The notes beneath the pieces are model-generated. The model had not been told where the DNA came from. It saw only the letters and a list, made by a program, of their open reading frames with translations, and did no database searches. Below, in pieces: positions 35,001 through 42,509 of a stretch of DNA of 64,000 nucleotides; position 1 is the first letter of the stretch, and each line of letters begins with the position of its first letter. Origin of the DNA: Streptomyces luteogriseus (GTDB lineage: Bacteria > Actinomycetota > Actinomycetes > Streptomycetales > Streptomycetaceae); assembly GCF_014205055.1 (NCBI RefSeq), contig NZ_JACHMS010000001.1, forward strand, positions 7,840,501-7,904,500, given 5' to 3'. The position numbers and the translations under genes were made by a program.

Positions 35001-35628
35001 TCAGAATCTCCTGCTCGAATCCGGCGTCACGTTGTCGCTGACCAATAAACCGATCACGATTGATTTCGCCTTCGGAACGCGGGAACGTCCGTTCCTGGTG
35101 ACCGTTTCCGGACTCGGCGGTGGCGGTTACCTGGAGCTGGGCGTGAGCGCCGGAGGCCCGGGCGCAGGTCTGCAGCGCTTCGTGGGAGGCATCGAGTTCG
35201 GTGCCGCCGTGGCCATGAACTTCGGCATCGCATCCGGAGAGGTGCACGCCTTCGGTGGTGTCGTCTGCAGCAAGGCCGGGGACGGGGTCGAGATCACCGG
35301 CTACTTGCGGGTCGGCGGCAGCGTGCGGGTGCTCGGACTCATCGGAGTTTCGATCGAGCTGACGATGAGCCTCACCTACTCCACTGACACCAACAAGCTG
35401 AGCGGGTCAGCGAAGTTGGTCATCACCGTGGACCTCACATTCTGGTCCACGTCCGTGACCCTTGAATGCCACAAGAGCTTCGAGGCGCCTCAGCTCGCCT
35501 TCGCCGGGGACCTCGCTCTCTCCGCGGCACCGAACCGGGCTCATGCGTCGTCGGTCGAGACGGCACTCGGACCGCAGGGGGAGCAGTTCCCTTGGCAGGA
35601 CTACTGCCGAGCCTTCACAGGGGTGTGA
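32041..35628 (+). CDS. Giant protein A: six propeller-like repeats plus a conserved uncharacterised core (1195 aa)
   Basis: A 1195-residue protein of unassigned function. Residues about 1-300 contain six repeats of roughly 50 residues with a common pattern, for example GRLDVFLGVDDGGVWHKVFD, GRIELLALSRAHELWHRECA and DRTDVFALWTGAAVMHRSSD, each followed by WxxW. This is like a DUF346/tectonin-type six-bladed propeller. The core (about 310-800) has TELWHSRLTGPDG, SHRTAMGRDIHVEVAVQGV, LFPFGHRATYIRLSERRFE and ILVVTEPDRDY, which I recall from uncharacterised giant proteins of diverse bacteria. The last 200 residues are glycine-rich alternating strands (LGGGGYLELGVSAGGPGAGL; VRVLGLIGVSIELTMSLTYS). 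No signal peptide is seen. GAGGAG precedes the ATG. The next gene starts three bases after its stop. Confidence 0.8.
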   Translation: MTVLSACSPAPGRLDVFLGVDDGGVWHKVFDRTWSRWRPLGCPWPTPGAPEGDWLTATSSGPGRIELLALSRAHELWHRECAGDSWTSWTPRGTLARYSATGGFTAAAPGPGSLHVFYYAGVRFTEIVHRRLDGDEGALRPGPRARGRLEAVPVGPHRFDVFAAGAREGGFLRGRYEAGRATAWDDLGQPPGDGRPSPGFAATERDFFAVGGRGLWHRALDGRSAWEDLGGDLVTGDGAGAAPLAAVSWGADRTDVFALWTGAAVMHRSSDGRTWSDWQLIDVWKGETAADEYRVLRPEDLVMLKVRSVGLREQVRPDGVVELVGEGPGGRLIVDLPPQHIAESVLESGTSSRGVMADSSQLHFAVRQDSVVLSVDGVLDAMKRFPLVTAPDTDGREVSRIELPWRMLSTLQAGTRCVHRTSPALGTGGATELWHSRLTGPDGDGRLSIRPYRALPDASGLGTPLSGWVEKIVAAAVRNADSPVAVDRLIMSQYGAWFSASVRWPELAWSHRTAMGRDIHVEVAVQGVLFPFGHRATYIRLSERRFEQGPPALAALRKREILVVTEPDRDYGIGAGGTHERAFPFQHVTIQPQHITGLDTPSWIDGWGFWPTRGGSEVQFTALARAGQETVSLRLPLLFVGDAATGAASAAVLDAEYARGPRTAARRDMGRPTAVVGRSIPLAMQSPTKPLEGAVQEVQSMSFGGVSVQSLPGSVGSVKFYPKVTRLEVGLPAVRQLIGPTPPIPAAFTDAFLGTRPGAVPPEAMLNLLECRTLDFGAAGERAGLLAAPSMSVNQIDRVLGPVVAGPVVNPRDLFSADATLFGIVPLRDIVSRITSKPKIVWGQVPGTPSATLTWKEDLRQKLAPFYPGLKSYISLEAVSTLDSGRPVLCTTGRMTDFSLEIPSHDAALVSLVFREVCFTANSGERPHLTFDLVSAELKGELGFLGTLATDILKSLNGGPRIEASAAQVKATYSVSVPTVPLMVFTVQNLLLESGVTLSLTNKPITIDFAFGTRERPFLVTVSGLGGGGYLELGVSAGGPGAGLQRFVGGIEFGAAVAMNFGIASGEVHAFGGVVCSKAGDGVEITGYLRVGGSVRVLGLIGVSIELTMSLTYSTDTNKLSGSAKLVITVDLTFWSTSVTLECHKSFEAPQLAFAGDLALSAAPNRAHASSVETALGPQGEQFPWQDYCRAFTGV

Positions 35629-35631
35629 GTC

Positions 35632-38600
35632 ATGGCAGGGACCGTTCTGGAGAGGCAGTTCACCTGGACCGCGCTGCCGGCTGGGCGCATCATGCCGCTG
35701 CCGGGGCAGCCCGAGCAGATGGCGGTGTTCTCGGTGCTGCTGACCCCCCGCCTGCTGGGGCCGGCGGGGCCCAGGCTCACCGTCGGCCACTTCGGCATGC
35801 AGAGCTGGCCCGAACGCCTCGCCGCTCTGGGGTTCGATGTCTTCCGCGCCCAGCAGCGGCTTCCCGAACCGCCGCTGCGTGTACCGCATGTCACCCTCGA
35901 AGGGCGGCCGCTGCAGTTCTCCGTCGCCGACCAACTACGAGCGTGGAAGGCACTGTTCCCTGCCGACCTCCTGGTGAAGCCTCATCAGCCGGTCGCCTAC
36001 GACGGCCGCTCCGTCCACGAGTTCCCGGCCTCCGAGGCCGGTACGGAGATCCGCAACGTGTACACCGCCACCGGCCGGGCGCTTGTTGCGTACAAAGGTG
36101 AGGATCCGGAGGACAACGCGGAACTGAGGCAGGAGCTGCGGCGGATCGGTGACACGTGGCAGGCTGGAGCCGCGTTGTCGTCCGACGGCCCGGAAGCCAA
36201 GCAGACTCCTCTCCAGCGTGCGTACGGATTCTACCGTCGCGACGCCTCGGAGTTCACCGAACAGGGGTCAGGCCGCAGCGAAGCGGAATTCCACGGCGCA
36301 GTCGCACGGCTCGCCGACCACCCCTTCCTGCTGCGCACGCTCGGACTGCTGATCGACATGGCGGTGCCCGCCTCCCGGCTGGCCGGTGGGGCAACCGCAG
36401 CGGAACTCGCCGTCGTTCCGCAGTGGCCAGCCAACGACCCCCGCCCGCCCGCCCACTGGCGCGACGCCACACAGCAGGACAGGTCTCCGAGAACCTCCTA
36501 CAGCGTGGTCGGCAACCGCTTCCTTCCGGCGTCCGCCGCGGGCCCGGCATCGACGGAGTTCTCCCAGGGAATGCTCCCCCTGGCACGTACCGGCCCGGCC
36601 CCGTCCGGCAACCCACGGTTCGAACTGATGCCGTTCGACGTCGACGGGGCCACGCTACGGCTGGTCGGCGCTGCCCGATCCGACACCGCAGAGGCCTCGT
36701 CCGGTGGCCCAGCCGCACCCGGCGCCCTGCCCGCACTTCGTTCGGCGGGCTTCGCCCTGGTCGAGCGGGACCGCCGACGGCAACACGACAAGCAACTGGA
36801 ACGGGCACGACGACGGGCGACGCCCGAAGGTCTCCTCTCCATACCGCTGGAGGCGGACTCCCTCCTGGGTGGCTACCGGCTGGATGTCTGGGACGACACC
36901 GCCGGACGGTGGTTCTCCCTGTGCCGCAGGCGCGTCCGCTACCTTATCGGCGGCGTGCCGGTGGGTGAGGAGGCCGCCGACGGCGGACCGGGCGGACTGC
37001 TGGAGGAGGGGTGGGTCCGGCCGGGCCCCATAGCAACGGGCGCCGACGAGCAGGACGCGCTCTACGTGCACCAGACGGTCGCACGGTGGGACGGCTGGAG
37101 TCTGGTCGCCGAGCGCCCCGAGAGACCGGTCGACACGGGTGACGCGACAGCGGCAACCGCGGACGGGCAGCCGTTCGAGGCCGTGGTGGAGTGCGAACCG
37201 GGGTCGTTGCCGCAGCTGAGATTCGGCCGCACGTACCGCCTCCGGGCGCGGATCGCCGACCTCGCGGGCGGGGGACTGCGGGACAGCGAAGTCACGGCGG
37301 GTGAGGGGCGAACTGAAGCCGTGGTGTACCACCGGTACGAGCCACTTCTGCCGCCCGAGATCGTGCCCACTCGTGCGTTCGCCGACGGGGAGGGCCACGA
37401 CCGCATGGTCATCCGCAGTGACCGGGACACCTCGGTGAGCAACTACTCCGCCGCACACGGGTACCGCGTCTCCGACCTCCGCCAGCTCCTGGCCCCGAAG
37501 TGCTCACTCGAGCTGGCGATGCGACACGAGGGCCTATTCGACCGAGCCATGGGACCCGACGCCCCGGCGTCGGAAGTGAAACGACTCTTCGAGGTCGCCA
37601 GGCGGGCCGACCGCGACCTCTTGGACGTGCATGGAGCGGACGTCGTGGGAGCCGAGGGCGGTACCGATAGCGAGCCCCCCTACGTCGTCCTGCCTGAGGC
37701 AGGGGTCGTACTGCCGTGGCTGGCGGATCCGGCCAGCAATCATGTAACCCTGAACACGCGACCTCGTCCGATCGACCCTGCAACCGGCTCTCCCGGTGAG
37801 GTACAGGGCCACAACCTCCCCCTGGTCGCCAAGTGGCCGGGTACCTGGCCTGCGCCCGGTCCGCTGGCCTTGCAAGTGGTGGCCGCTGCATCGGGCTGCA
37901 CCATGAGCAGGTCCACCGACAGGCGCACCTTCACGGTGGCCCTGGGTCCCGCCGAGCAGGTGAAGCTTGACATTCCGTCCTGTCCAACGGACAACGACAT
38001 CCGATTGTTCGGCATCGCCCGCTGGATGGACGTCGACCCGAACGACAAGGAGGACCCTGGGTTCCTGCAGATCCTTTCGGGGTTGAACCGCTTGATCACA
38101 CCGCCGCGAACGATCAGCATCGTCCACGCCGTGCAACGGCCGCTGTCTGACCCCCAGGGACAGTTGACGTCCCAGCGGCGGGCCAGAAGCACCGACACGC
38201 TCCTCAAGACCGATCAACTGAAGATCGACATTCCCAGTACCGGTCGTATCGATGTGCACGCCGAATGGACGGACGAGGAGGACCTGCCGCCGTGCCAGCC
38301 CCGCCGCACCACGCGCAGGGCGCATGTCGGCTCCTTCGACATAGAGCAGGACATCCCCAGCCGTGCGATCCCGACGATCCGGCAGGAGTTCGGCGATACC
38401 CGCCGGCATCACGTCACGTACACGGTGACAGGCGTATCGCGCTTCGAGGACTGTTTCGCCCGCGCCGTCGCCGCCGACCCCCGGGCCTGCCTGGCCGAGG
38501 GCGTCCTCCAGCTCACGGACGTCCCAAGCACGGCCAGCCCCCCCATTCCGAAGCTGCTCTACGCCATGCCGACCTTCCGCTGGTCGCACACCTCGGACGC

Positions 38601-39399
38601 AATGTCGATCACCCGGTCACGGCAGGGCGGCGGCCTGCGGGTCTTCCTCGAACGGCCCTGGTACATCTCGGGGAACGAGGAATCACTTGCCGTACTCACC
38701 TGGCCCACCCCACAGGCCACGGCGGAAGCCGAGCGCTACATCAGCATGGCTGGGCGCGACCCGATCCAGGACACCGGTGCTCCACTTGCCGTCGTTCCTC
38801 AGGACCAGATCAACGCGGCGGTGAAAGCCCAGGTGTACCTCCCCGAGCTGCAGCGCACGATCGGGGTGTCTGCCTATCCGGTCCAGTTCGACCCTGAGGC
38901 CGACCGGTGGTATGCCGACATCGATCTGTCCCCGCTCGTCTCCTCCTCCTATTTCCCCTTCGTCCGGCTCGCGCTGGCCCGCTATCAGCCACACACAACG
39001 GACGGCGTGGCCGCCTTGTCGGCGGCGGTCCTGACGGAACCCGCCCAGCTTCCGCCCCACCGGCGGCTGATTGTGACCCGTGAGGGCAGCCGGGCGGCCA
39101 TCGTCCTCGACGGCCTCGGTCCGGGTGGCCCTGCGCCCAACGTGGTGCGCACCGAGCTGCAGGTACTGGATGCCGCAGGCACGACCGGGAGCTCCACGGG
39201 GTGGACCACCATCTTCCGCGCCACCACCGCGCCACTCGGGCAGAAGCACTTTCTGGACATTCCGCAAAGCGGGGCGCGGCCCTTGCGCATCGTCGTCCAG
39301 GAATTTGAGACATCTCCGCAGTCCGGCAGCGGCGCTGCCACCACGGTGGGGACGGGACGTCTCATTCACGCGGACATCGTGCCCCTGCGTCAGGGGTGA
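35632..39399 (+). CDS. Giant protein B: conserved uncharacterised protein (1255 aa)
   Basis: A 1255-residue protein without signal peptide, membrane helix or known catalytic motif. Landmarks in order are FLLRTLGLLIDMAVPASRLA (about 240), FGRTYRLRARIADLAGGGL (about 530), EPLLPPEIVPTRAF (about 565), VLPWLADPASNHVTLNTRP, TPPRTISIVHAVQRPL (about 822), IRQEFGDTRRHHVTYTVTG (about 916), RQGGGLRVFLERPWYISGNE (about 997) and SYFPFVRLALARYQPHT (about 1105). From memory these recur in giant hypothetical proteins encoded beside homologues of protein A, which suggests a conserved pair. Many beta-strands and Ig-like stretches point to a structural or scaffold role. The three-base gap from A implies coupled translation. 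Confidence 0.78.
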   Translation: MAGTVLERQFTWTALPAGRIMPLPGQPEQMAVFSVLLTPRLLGPAGPRLTVGHFGMQSWPERLAALGFDVFRAQQRLPEPPLRVPHVTLEGRPLQFSVADQLRAWKALFPADLLVKPHQPVAYDGRSVHEFPASEAGTEIRNVYTATGRALVAYKGEDPEDNAELRQELRRIGDTWQAGAALSSDGPEAKQTPLQRAYGFYRRDASEFTEQGSGRSEAEFHGAVARLADHPFLLRTLGLLIDMAVPASRLAGGATAAELAVVPQWPANDPRPPAHWRDATQQDRSPRTSYSVVGNRFLPASAAGPASTEFSQGMLPLARTGPAPSGNPRFELMPFDVDGATLRLVGAARSDTAEASSGGPAAPGALPALRSAGFALVERDRRRQHDKQLERARRRATPEGLLSIPLEADSLLGGYRLDVWDDTAGRWFSLCRRRVRYLIGGVPVGEEAADGGPGGLLEEGWVRPGPIATGADEQDALYVHQTVARWDGWSLVAERPERPVDTGDATAATADGQPFEAVVECEPGSLPQLRFGRTYRLRARIADLAGGGLRDSEVTAGEGRTEAVVYHRYEPLLPPEIVPTRAFADGEGHDRMVIRSDRDTSVSNYSAAHGYRVSDLRQLLAPKCSLELAMRHEGLFDRAMGPDAPASEVKRLFEVARRADRDLLDVHGADVVGAEGGTDSEPPYVVLPEAGVVLPWLADPASNHVTLNTRPRPIDPATGSPGEVQGHNLPLVAKWPGTWPAPGPLALQVVAAASGCTMSRSTDRRTFTVALGPAEQVKLDIPSCPTDNDIRLFGIARWMDVDPNDKEDPGFLQILSGLNRLITPPRTISIVHAVQRPLSDPQGQLTSQRRARSTDTLLKTDQLKIDIPSTGRIDVHAEWTDEEDLPPCQPRRTTRRAHVGSFDIEQDIPSRAIPTIRQEFGDTRRHHVTYTVTGVSRFEDCFARAVAADPRACLAEGVLQLTDVPSTASPPIPKLLYAMPTFRWSHTSDAMSITRSRQGGGLRVFLERPWYISGNEESLAVLTWPTPQATAEAERYISMAGRDPIQDTGAPLAVVPQDQINAAVKAQVYLPELQRTIGVSAYPVQFDPEADRWYADIDLSPLVSSSYFPFVRLALARYQPHTTDGVAALSAAVLTEPAQLPPHRRLIVTREGSRAAIVLDGLGPGGPAPNVVRTELQVLDAAGTTGSSTGWTTIFRATTAPLGQKHFLDIPQSGARPLRIVVQEFETSPQSGSGAATTVGTGRLIHADIVPLRQG

Positions 39400-39429
39400 C
39401 GCCGAATCCGCAGAAAGGACGAAAGCATC

Positions 39430-40473
39430 ATGGCATTCAGCATGTTCCCGAAGGACACAGACCAGCTCGTGCTCGCGCACCTGCAGCCCACCGGAATGAT
39501 CCCCTTCAACGTCCCTCCCACCGCTGACAGCATGTTCCTCCGCCTGATAACCATCGGTCCCGACTGTGAACCGTTCGGCGTCGGTGCGCCGCCCATCATT
39601 GAACTCCGGGCGGGAACAAGTCGGATCATGGCGGTCCCGGCCGCGCCGGAAGAGGTTGTTTTTAAGGAGCTCGGCCAGGACGTCGCCACCGCTCACTGGA
39701 CACGCGAGGAACCACAAGACATCTTCACAGTGGAGATCACCATCCTGGAGAGCGCCATCCGGCCCTGGAGGGTGAGATTCATCAACGCCGACCCCCAGCC
39801 ACTCGGTTTTGTGTGGGTGACGTCCACTTCCGAAGCGAACACCCGGCAGCCACGCGTCTCCCTGGACGGAAGAAGATTCGTGCAGGGGGTGGGCGCGCCG
39901 CGTTCGGATTTCACACTAGAGGTGGCCAACATCGGTACCGGAGACCTGAAATTCTCCGATACGGCCGACACCGACGTCGGCGGAGGTTTCATACTCAAGG
40001 AGGTTCCTCGCCGAATCGAACCCAACGGGTGCGCGACGCTCAAATTCTCAGCCGAGGCAGCCGAAAGCTCCCAGGACGACGTGGTGATCCCCTATGTCAT
40101 AGGGTCCAACCTCGGCGATGACACAGAGCGGGAAACAGGAACCATCACTCTGGTACAGGTCGGTCCTCCCCCTGTCGACCCGAAGGACCACGAGAAGGAC
40201 CACGAGAAGGACAGCAAGGATGCGCAAAAGGATGGCGCAATAGACAAGCCGGGCCATCCTCCGGAGTACACCGCGATAGACGGCCCCCTCGACGCCGACT
40301 TCCTGTCCGGAGTGGGTGAGGAACGCCTGACCAGCCAGCTCGTGGAGCTGCAGCGGAACATCTCTCAGCTCGCCCACTTCATTCCCGCTGCGCTGCGACC
40401 GGACCTGGCGAGCAGATTCCTCGAACAGGAAGCCGAGACCGGAACCGAGAACCGTGAACCGCCATGTGGCTGA
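39430..40473 (+). CDS. Ig-like (choice-of-anchor D type) protein with a charged linker (347 aa)
   Basis: A 347-residue protein. The N-terminal part is beta-rich (MIPFNVPPTADSMFLRLITI, FTVEITILESAIRPWRVRFI). Residues about 150-240 resemble an ASH/choice-of-anchor-D Ig-like domain (FTLEVANIGTGDLKFSDTA with RRIEPNGCATLKFSAEA and VIPYVIGSNLGDDTE). A low-complexity linker of repeated Lys-Asp-His-Glu units follows (about 250-270), then a C-terminal amphipathic helical segment (LVELQRNISQLAHFIPAALR, PDLASRFLEQE). It looks like a structural or adaptor component for proteins A and B. The last ten bases overlap the start of the next gene. Confidence 0.7.
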   Translation: MAFSMFPKDTDQLVLAHLQPTGMIPFNVPPTADSMFLRLITIGPDCEPFGVGAPPIIELRAGTSRIMAVPAAPEEVVFKELGQDVATAHWTREEPQDIFTVEITILESAIRPWRVRFINADPQPLGFVWVTSTSEANTRQPRVSLDGRRFVQGVGAPRSDFTLEVANIGTGDLKFSDTADTDVGGGFILKEVPRRIEPNGCATLKFSAEAAESSQDDVVIPYVIGSNLGDDTERETGTITLVQVGPPPVDPKDHEKDHEKDSKDAQKDGAIDKPGHPPEYTAIDGPLDADFLSGVGEERLTSQLVELQRNISQLAHFIPAALRPDLASRFLEQEAETGTENREPPCG

Positions 40474-41192
40474 TTCTGTGCGATCCGACCGATCCTGTCG
40501 GAAACTGGGCACGCCAAGGTCTGAGGGACCGCGGACTGACACCGGTCGAACTCGTCACGCCGGACGATCTGCTCTACTCCACGCAGCTGGATCACCGCGT
40601 CGAGCGAAGCGTCGCCGGCTTCCGCGTCCGTCTTGCCGACGGCCGTACATTCGCCGACAGCGACATCACAGGCGCGCTCAACCGTGTGGTTCGCGCGCCC
40701 ATCGCTCCTCTGGCACTGGCGAGTGAGGCCGACACCCTCTATGCGAAGAGCGAGCTGAGCGCCCTCATGCTCAGTTTGCTCATGTGCATCGCTCCGGTGG
40801 CCGTCAATCAGCCCAGCGCACGGGGCTTTTGCGGTGCATGGCGATCAGCGGCGGAGTGGACCCTGCTCGCGGCACGGGCAGGGCTGCCTGTGCGACCGCG
40901 GTCCTTGTCCAGTCATGCGGGATCAGAACCTCCCGGCCCTGCGGCAACCCATACACTCGTGGTGTTCAGGGAGAGCGTATTCGGGGGCGAGGACGTTCAG
41001 GACCTCATCCCGGCGTGCGTGCAGCTCGCGAACCTGGCCGGTACGGACCTGCTGGAAATAGGCCTGTACCGCGACTCGCGTTCGGTGACCTTCACCAGAG
41101 CCACTCCCCTCCCCGACCTGCGCCTCGGCGGCGACCCCCTCCTTGACCACCTGCACAGTCATTTCTACGGCCTGGCGGTCAGAGCATCGTGA
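40464..41192 (+). CDS. Degenerate ATP-grasp-like protein, partner of the adjacent ATP-grasp enzyme (242 aa)
   Basis: A 242-residue protein. It resembles the pre-ATP-grasp domain of RimK-like ligases: MWLILCDPTDPVGNWARQGL, then GALNRVVRAPIAPLALASEA, SALMLSLLMCIAPVAVNQPS and WTLLAARAGLPVRPR align in order with GIYSRFMDW, APGCVMNRAGASASNQSK and LIRQAGFQIPET of the downstream enzyme. The central ATP-binding part is missing or shortened. The C-terminus (CVQLANLAGTDLLEIGLYRD) sits where the metal-binding Glu/Asn motif would be but lacks it. It is probably a catalytically inactive partner subunit. Its start lies inside gene C and its stop overlaps the next start by GTGA. Confidence 0.6.
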   Translation: MWLILCDPTDPVGNWARQGLRDRGLTPVELVTPDDLLYSTQLDHRVERSVAGFRVRLADGRTFADSDITGALNRVVRAPIAPLALASEADTLYAKSELSALMLSLLMCIAPVAVNQPSARGFCGAWRSAAEWTLLAARAGLPVRPRSLSSHAGSEPPGPAATHTLVVFRESVFGGEDVQDLIPACVQLANLAGTDLLEIGLYRDSRSVTFTRATPLPDLRLGGDPLLDHLHSHFYGLAVRAS

Positions 41193-42163
41193 TCGTCGTC
41201 TGCGGGATAACAAGCGATCCGTCGACCGCGCTGGTGATCGCCGCCCTTGACCGGCTCGGTCACACCCATGCAGTGCTGCACCAGCGTCGGTTCGAAGAGA
41301 CCCCCATCGATGCCCAGATTGTCGGGGCCCAGATCGAGGGGCAGGTCCTCACCGGCCTCGGGCCCGTCGACTGCGCCTCGGTGACCGGCATCTACAGCCG
41401 CTTCATGGACTGGACCGTACTGCCTGAAGTATGCGACGGGCCCGAGGAGACGGTAGAGCGCTGTCGGACATGGCACCACGCGCTGAGCAACTGGATCGAA
41501 ATCGCGCCTGGCTGCGTGATGAATCGCGCGGGCGCATCCGCCTCCAACCAGTCCAAGCCCTATCAGACGCAGCTAATCCGCCAGGCCGGGTTCCAGATAC
41601 CGGAGACGCTGGTCACCAACGATCCGGAGCTGGTGCACGACTTCAGGGCCCGTCACGGCCTGCTGATCTACAAGTCGATCAGCTCCGTGCGGTCCATTGT
41701 TCAGGTCCTCAACGATGACGCGGACGCACGACTCCCTCTCATCCGTGGCTGCCCCGTCCAGTTCCAGCGCCTCATCCCCGGGACCAACGTTCGAGTGCAC
41801 GTGGCCGCTGGAGCCGTGTTCGCCACCCGGGTCGTCACCAACGGGCTCGACTACCGCTACGCCGATCGAACTGAATTCCTCCCCTGGCAGCCACCCGACG
41901 AACTAGCGGAGCGGTGCTCAGTCCTCGCGGACCGCCTTGGCCTGCCCCTGGCCGGCATCGACCTGATCCTGACCGACGACGGCCAGGTTTTCTGCCTTGA
42001 GGTCAATCCCAATCCCGCCTTCGGCTGCTACGAGAACCGCACCGGCCAGCCGATCTCCAACGCCATCGCTGTCGGCCTCGAACGCGGGCGACGGTCATGG
42101 CGAACTCCCCAGGATGAGGGGGAGGTGTTGGCGGGAGACCCAACCACGACAATCCCTAGGTGA
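41189..42163 (+). CDS. RimK-like ATP-grasp ligase (324 aa)
   Basis: A 324-residue ATP-grasp enzyme. The pre-domain (IVVCGITSDPSTALVIAALD) is followed by SKPYQTQLIRQAGFQIPETL and VTNDPELVHDFRARHGLLIY with the ATP-binding Lys in YKSISSVRS. Then come QRLIPGTNVRVHVAAGAVFA and the metal-binding motif LPLAGIDLILTDDGQVFCLE, VNPNPAFGCYE (Asp, Glu, Asn ligands intact). This branch is close to RimK/MvdD-like peptide ligases, which form amide or ester bonds on a carboxylate. The substrate is unknown; proteins A-C of the same operon are candidates. It is the last gene of the operon, overlapping the degenerate homologue upstream by four bases. Confidence 0.8.
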   Translation: MIVVCGITSDPSTALVIAALDRLGHTHAVLHQRRFEETPIDAQIVGAQIEGQVLTGLGPVDCASVTGIYSRFMDWTVLPEVCDGPEETVERCRTWHHALSNWIEIAPGCVMNRAGASASNQSKPYQTQLIRQAGFQIPETLVTNDPELVHDFRARHGLLIYKSISSVRSIVQVLNDDADARLPLIRGCPVQFQRLIPGTNVRVHVAAGAVFATRVVTNGLDYRYADRTEFLPWQPPDELAERCSVLADRLGLPLAGIDLILTDDGQVFCLEVNPNPAFGCYENRTGQPISNAIAVGLERGRRSWRTPQDEGEVLAGDPTTTIPR

Positions 42164-42356
42164 CGCCAGGTCAGGCCGGGCAGGCTGGTTGAACAGAGCA
42201 TGGCAGATCCTGGAGTGCCCGTCCCGCCCGGCATGGTGGGGGCGGCGGACGGCCGCGCGGCGGGCGCTCGCCTCCGAACGTGATCTTCTCGGGAAGGGCC
42301 CTCCCTGAGAACACCAGAGCCCTCGGTCATGCCTGGCCGGAACGACCGCCCGGTCC

Positions 42357-42509
42357 ATGCCGGGCAGCGAAACCAGCTGCAACGAGTCGTGCACCTTGGA
42401 TGCCCTGACCGAACTGGGCTTCAAACAGCGCGGCCGCGTCATCGTCGAACGCCTCACCCGGGCCTTCGAACAGGCCCAGCGCACTGCGGACAAGGACCAG
42501 ACGCGATGA
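42357..42509 (+). CDS. Small hypothetical protein (50 aa)
   Basis: A 50-residue frame reading MPGSETSCNESCTLDALTEL and GFKQRGRVIVERLTRAFEQA, with an amphipathic helix at its end. Its TGA overlaps the ATG of the following pseudogene (ATGA), a layout expected of a real operon. I do not recognise the family with confidence. It could itself be a truncated survivor of the gene pair that decayed here. Confidence 0.4.
   Translation: MPGSETSCNESCTLDALTELGFKQRGRVIVERLTRAFEQAQRTADKDQTR

Noticed and set aside
32041..39399. Phage tail or contractile injection genes
   Set aside because: No tail tube, sheath, baseplate wedge or AAA+ (injection system type) gene lies near. Protein motifs do not match tape measure or receptor proteins.
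41189..42163. A ribosomally made graspetide cluster around the ATP-grasp enzyme
   Set aside because: No short precursor with a repeated Thr/Ser-Asp/Glu core was found close by, and the neighbours are giant proteins. A modified protein component is more likely.
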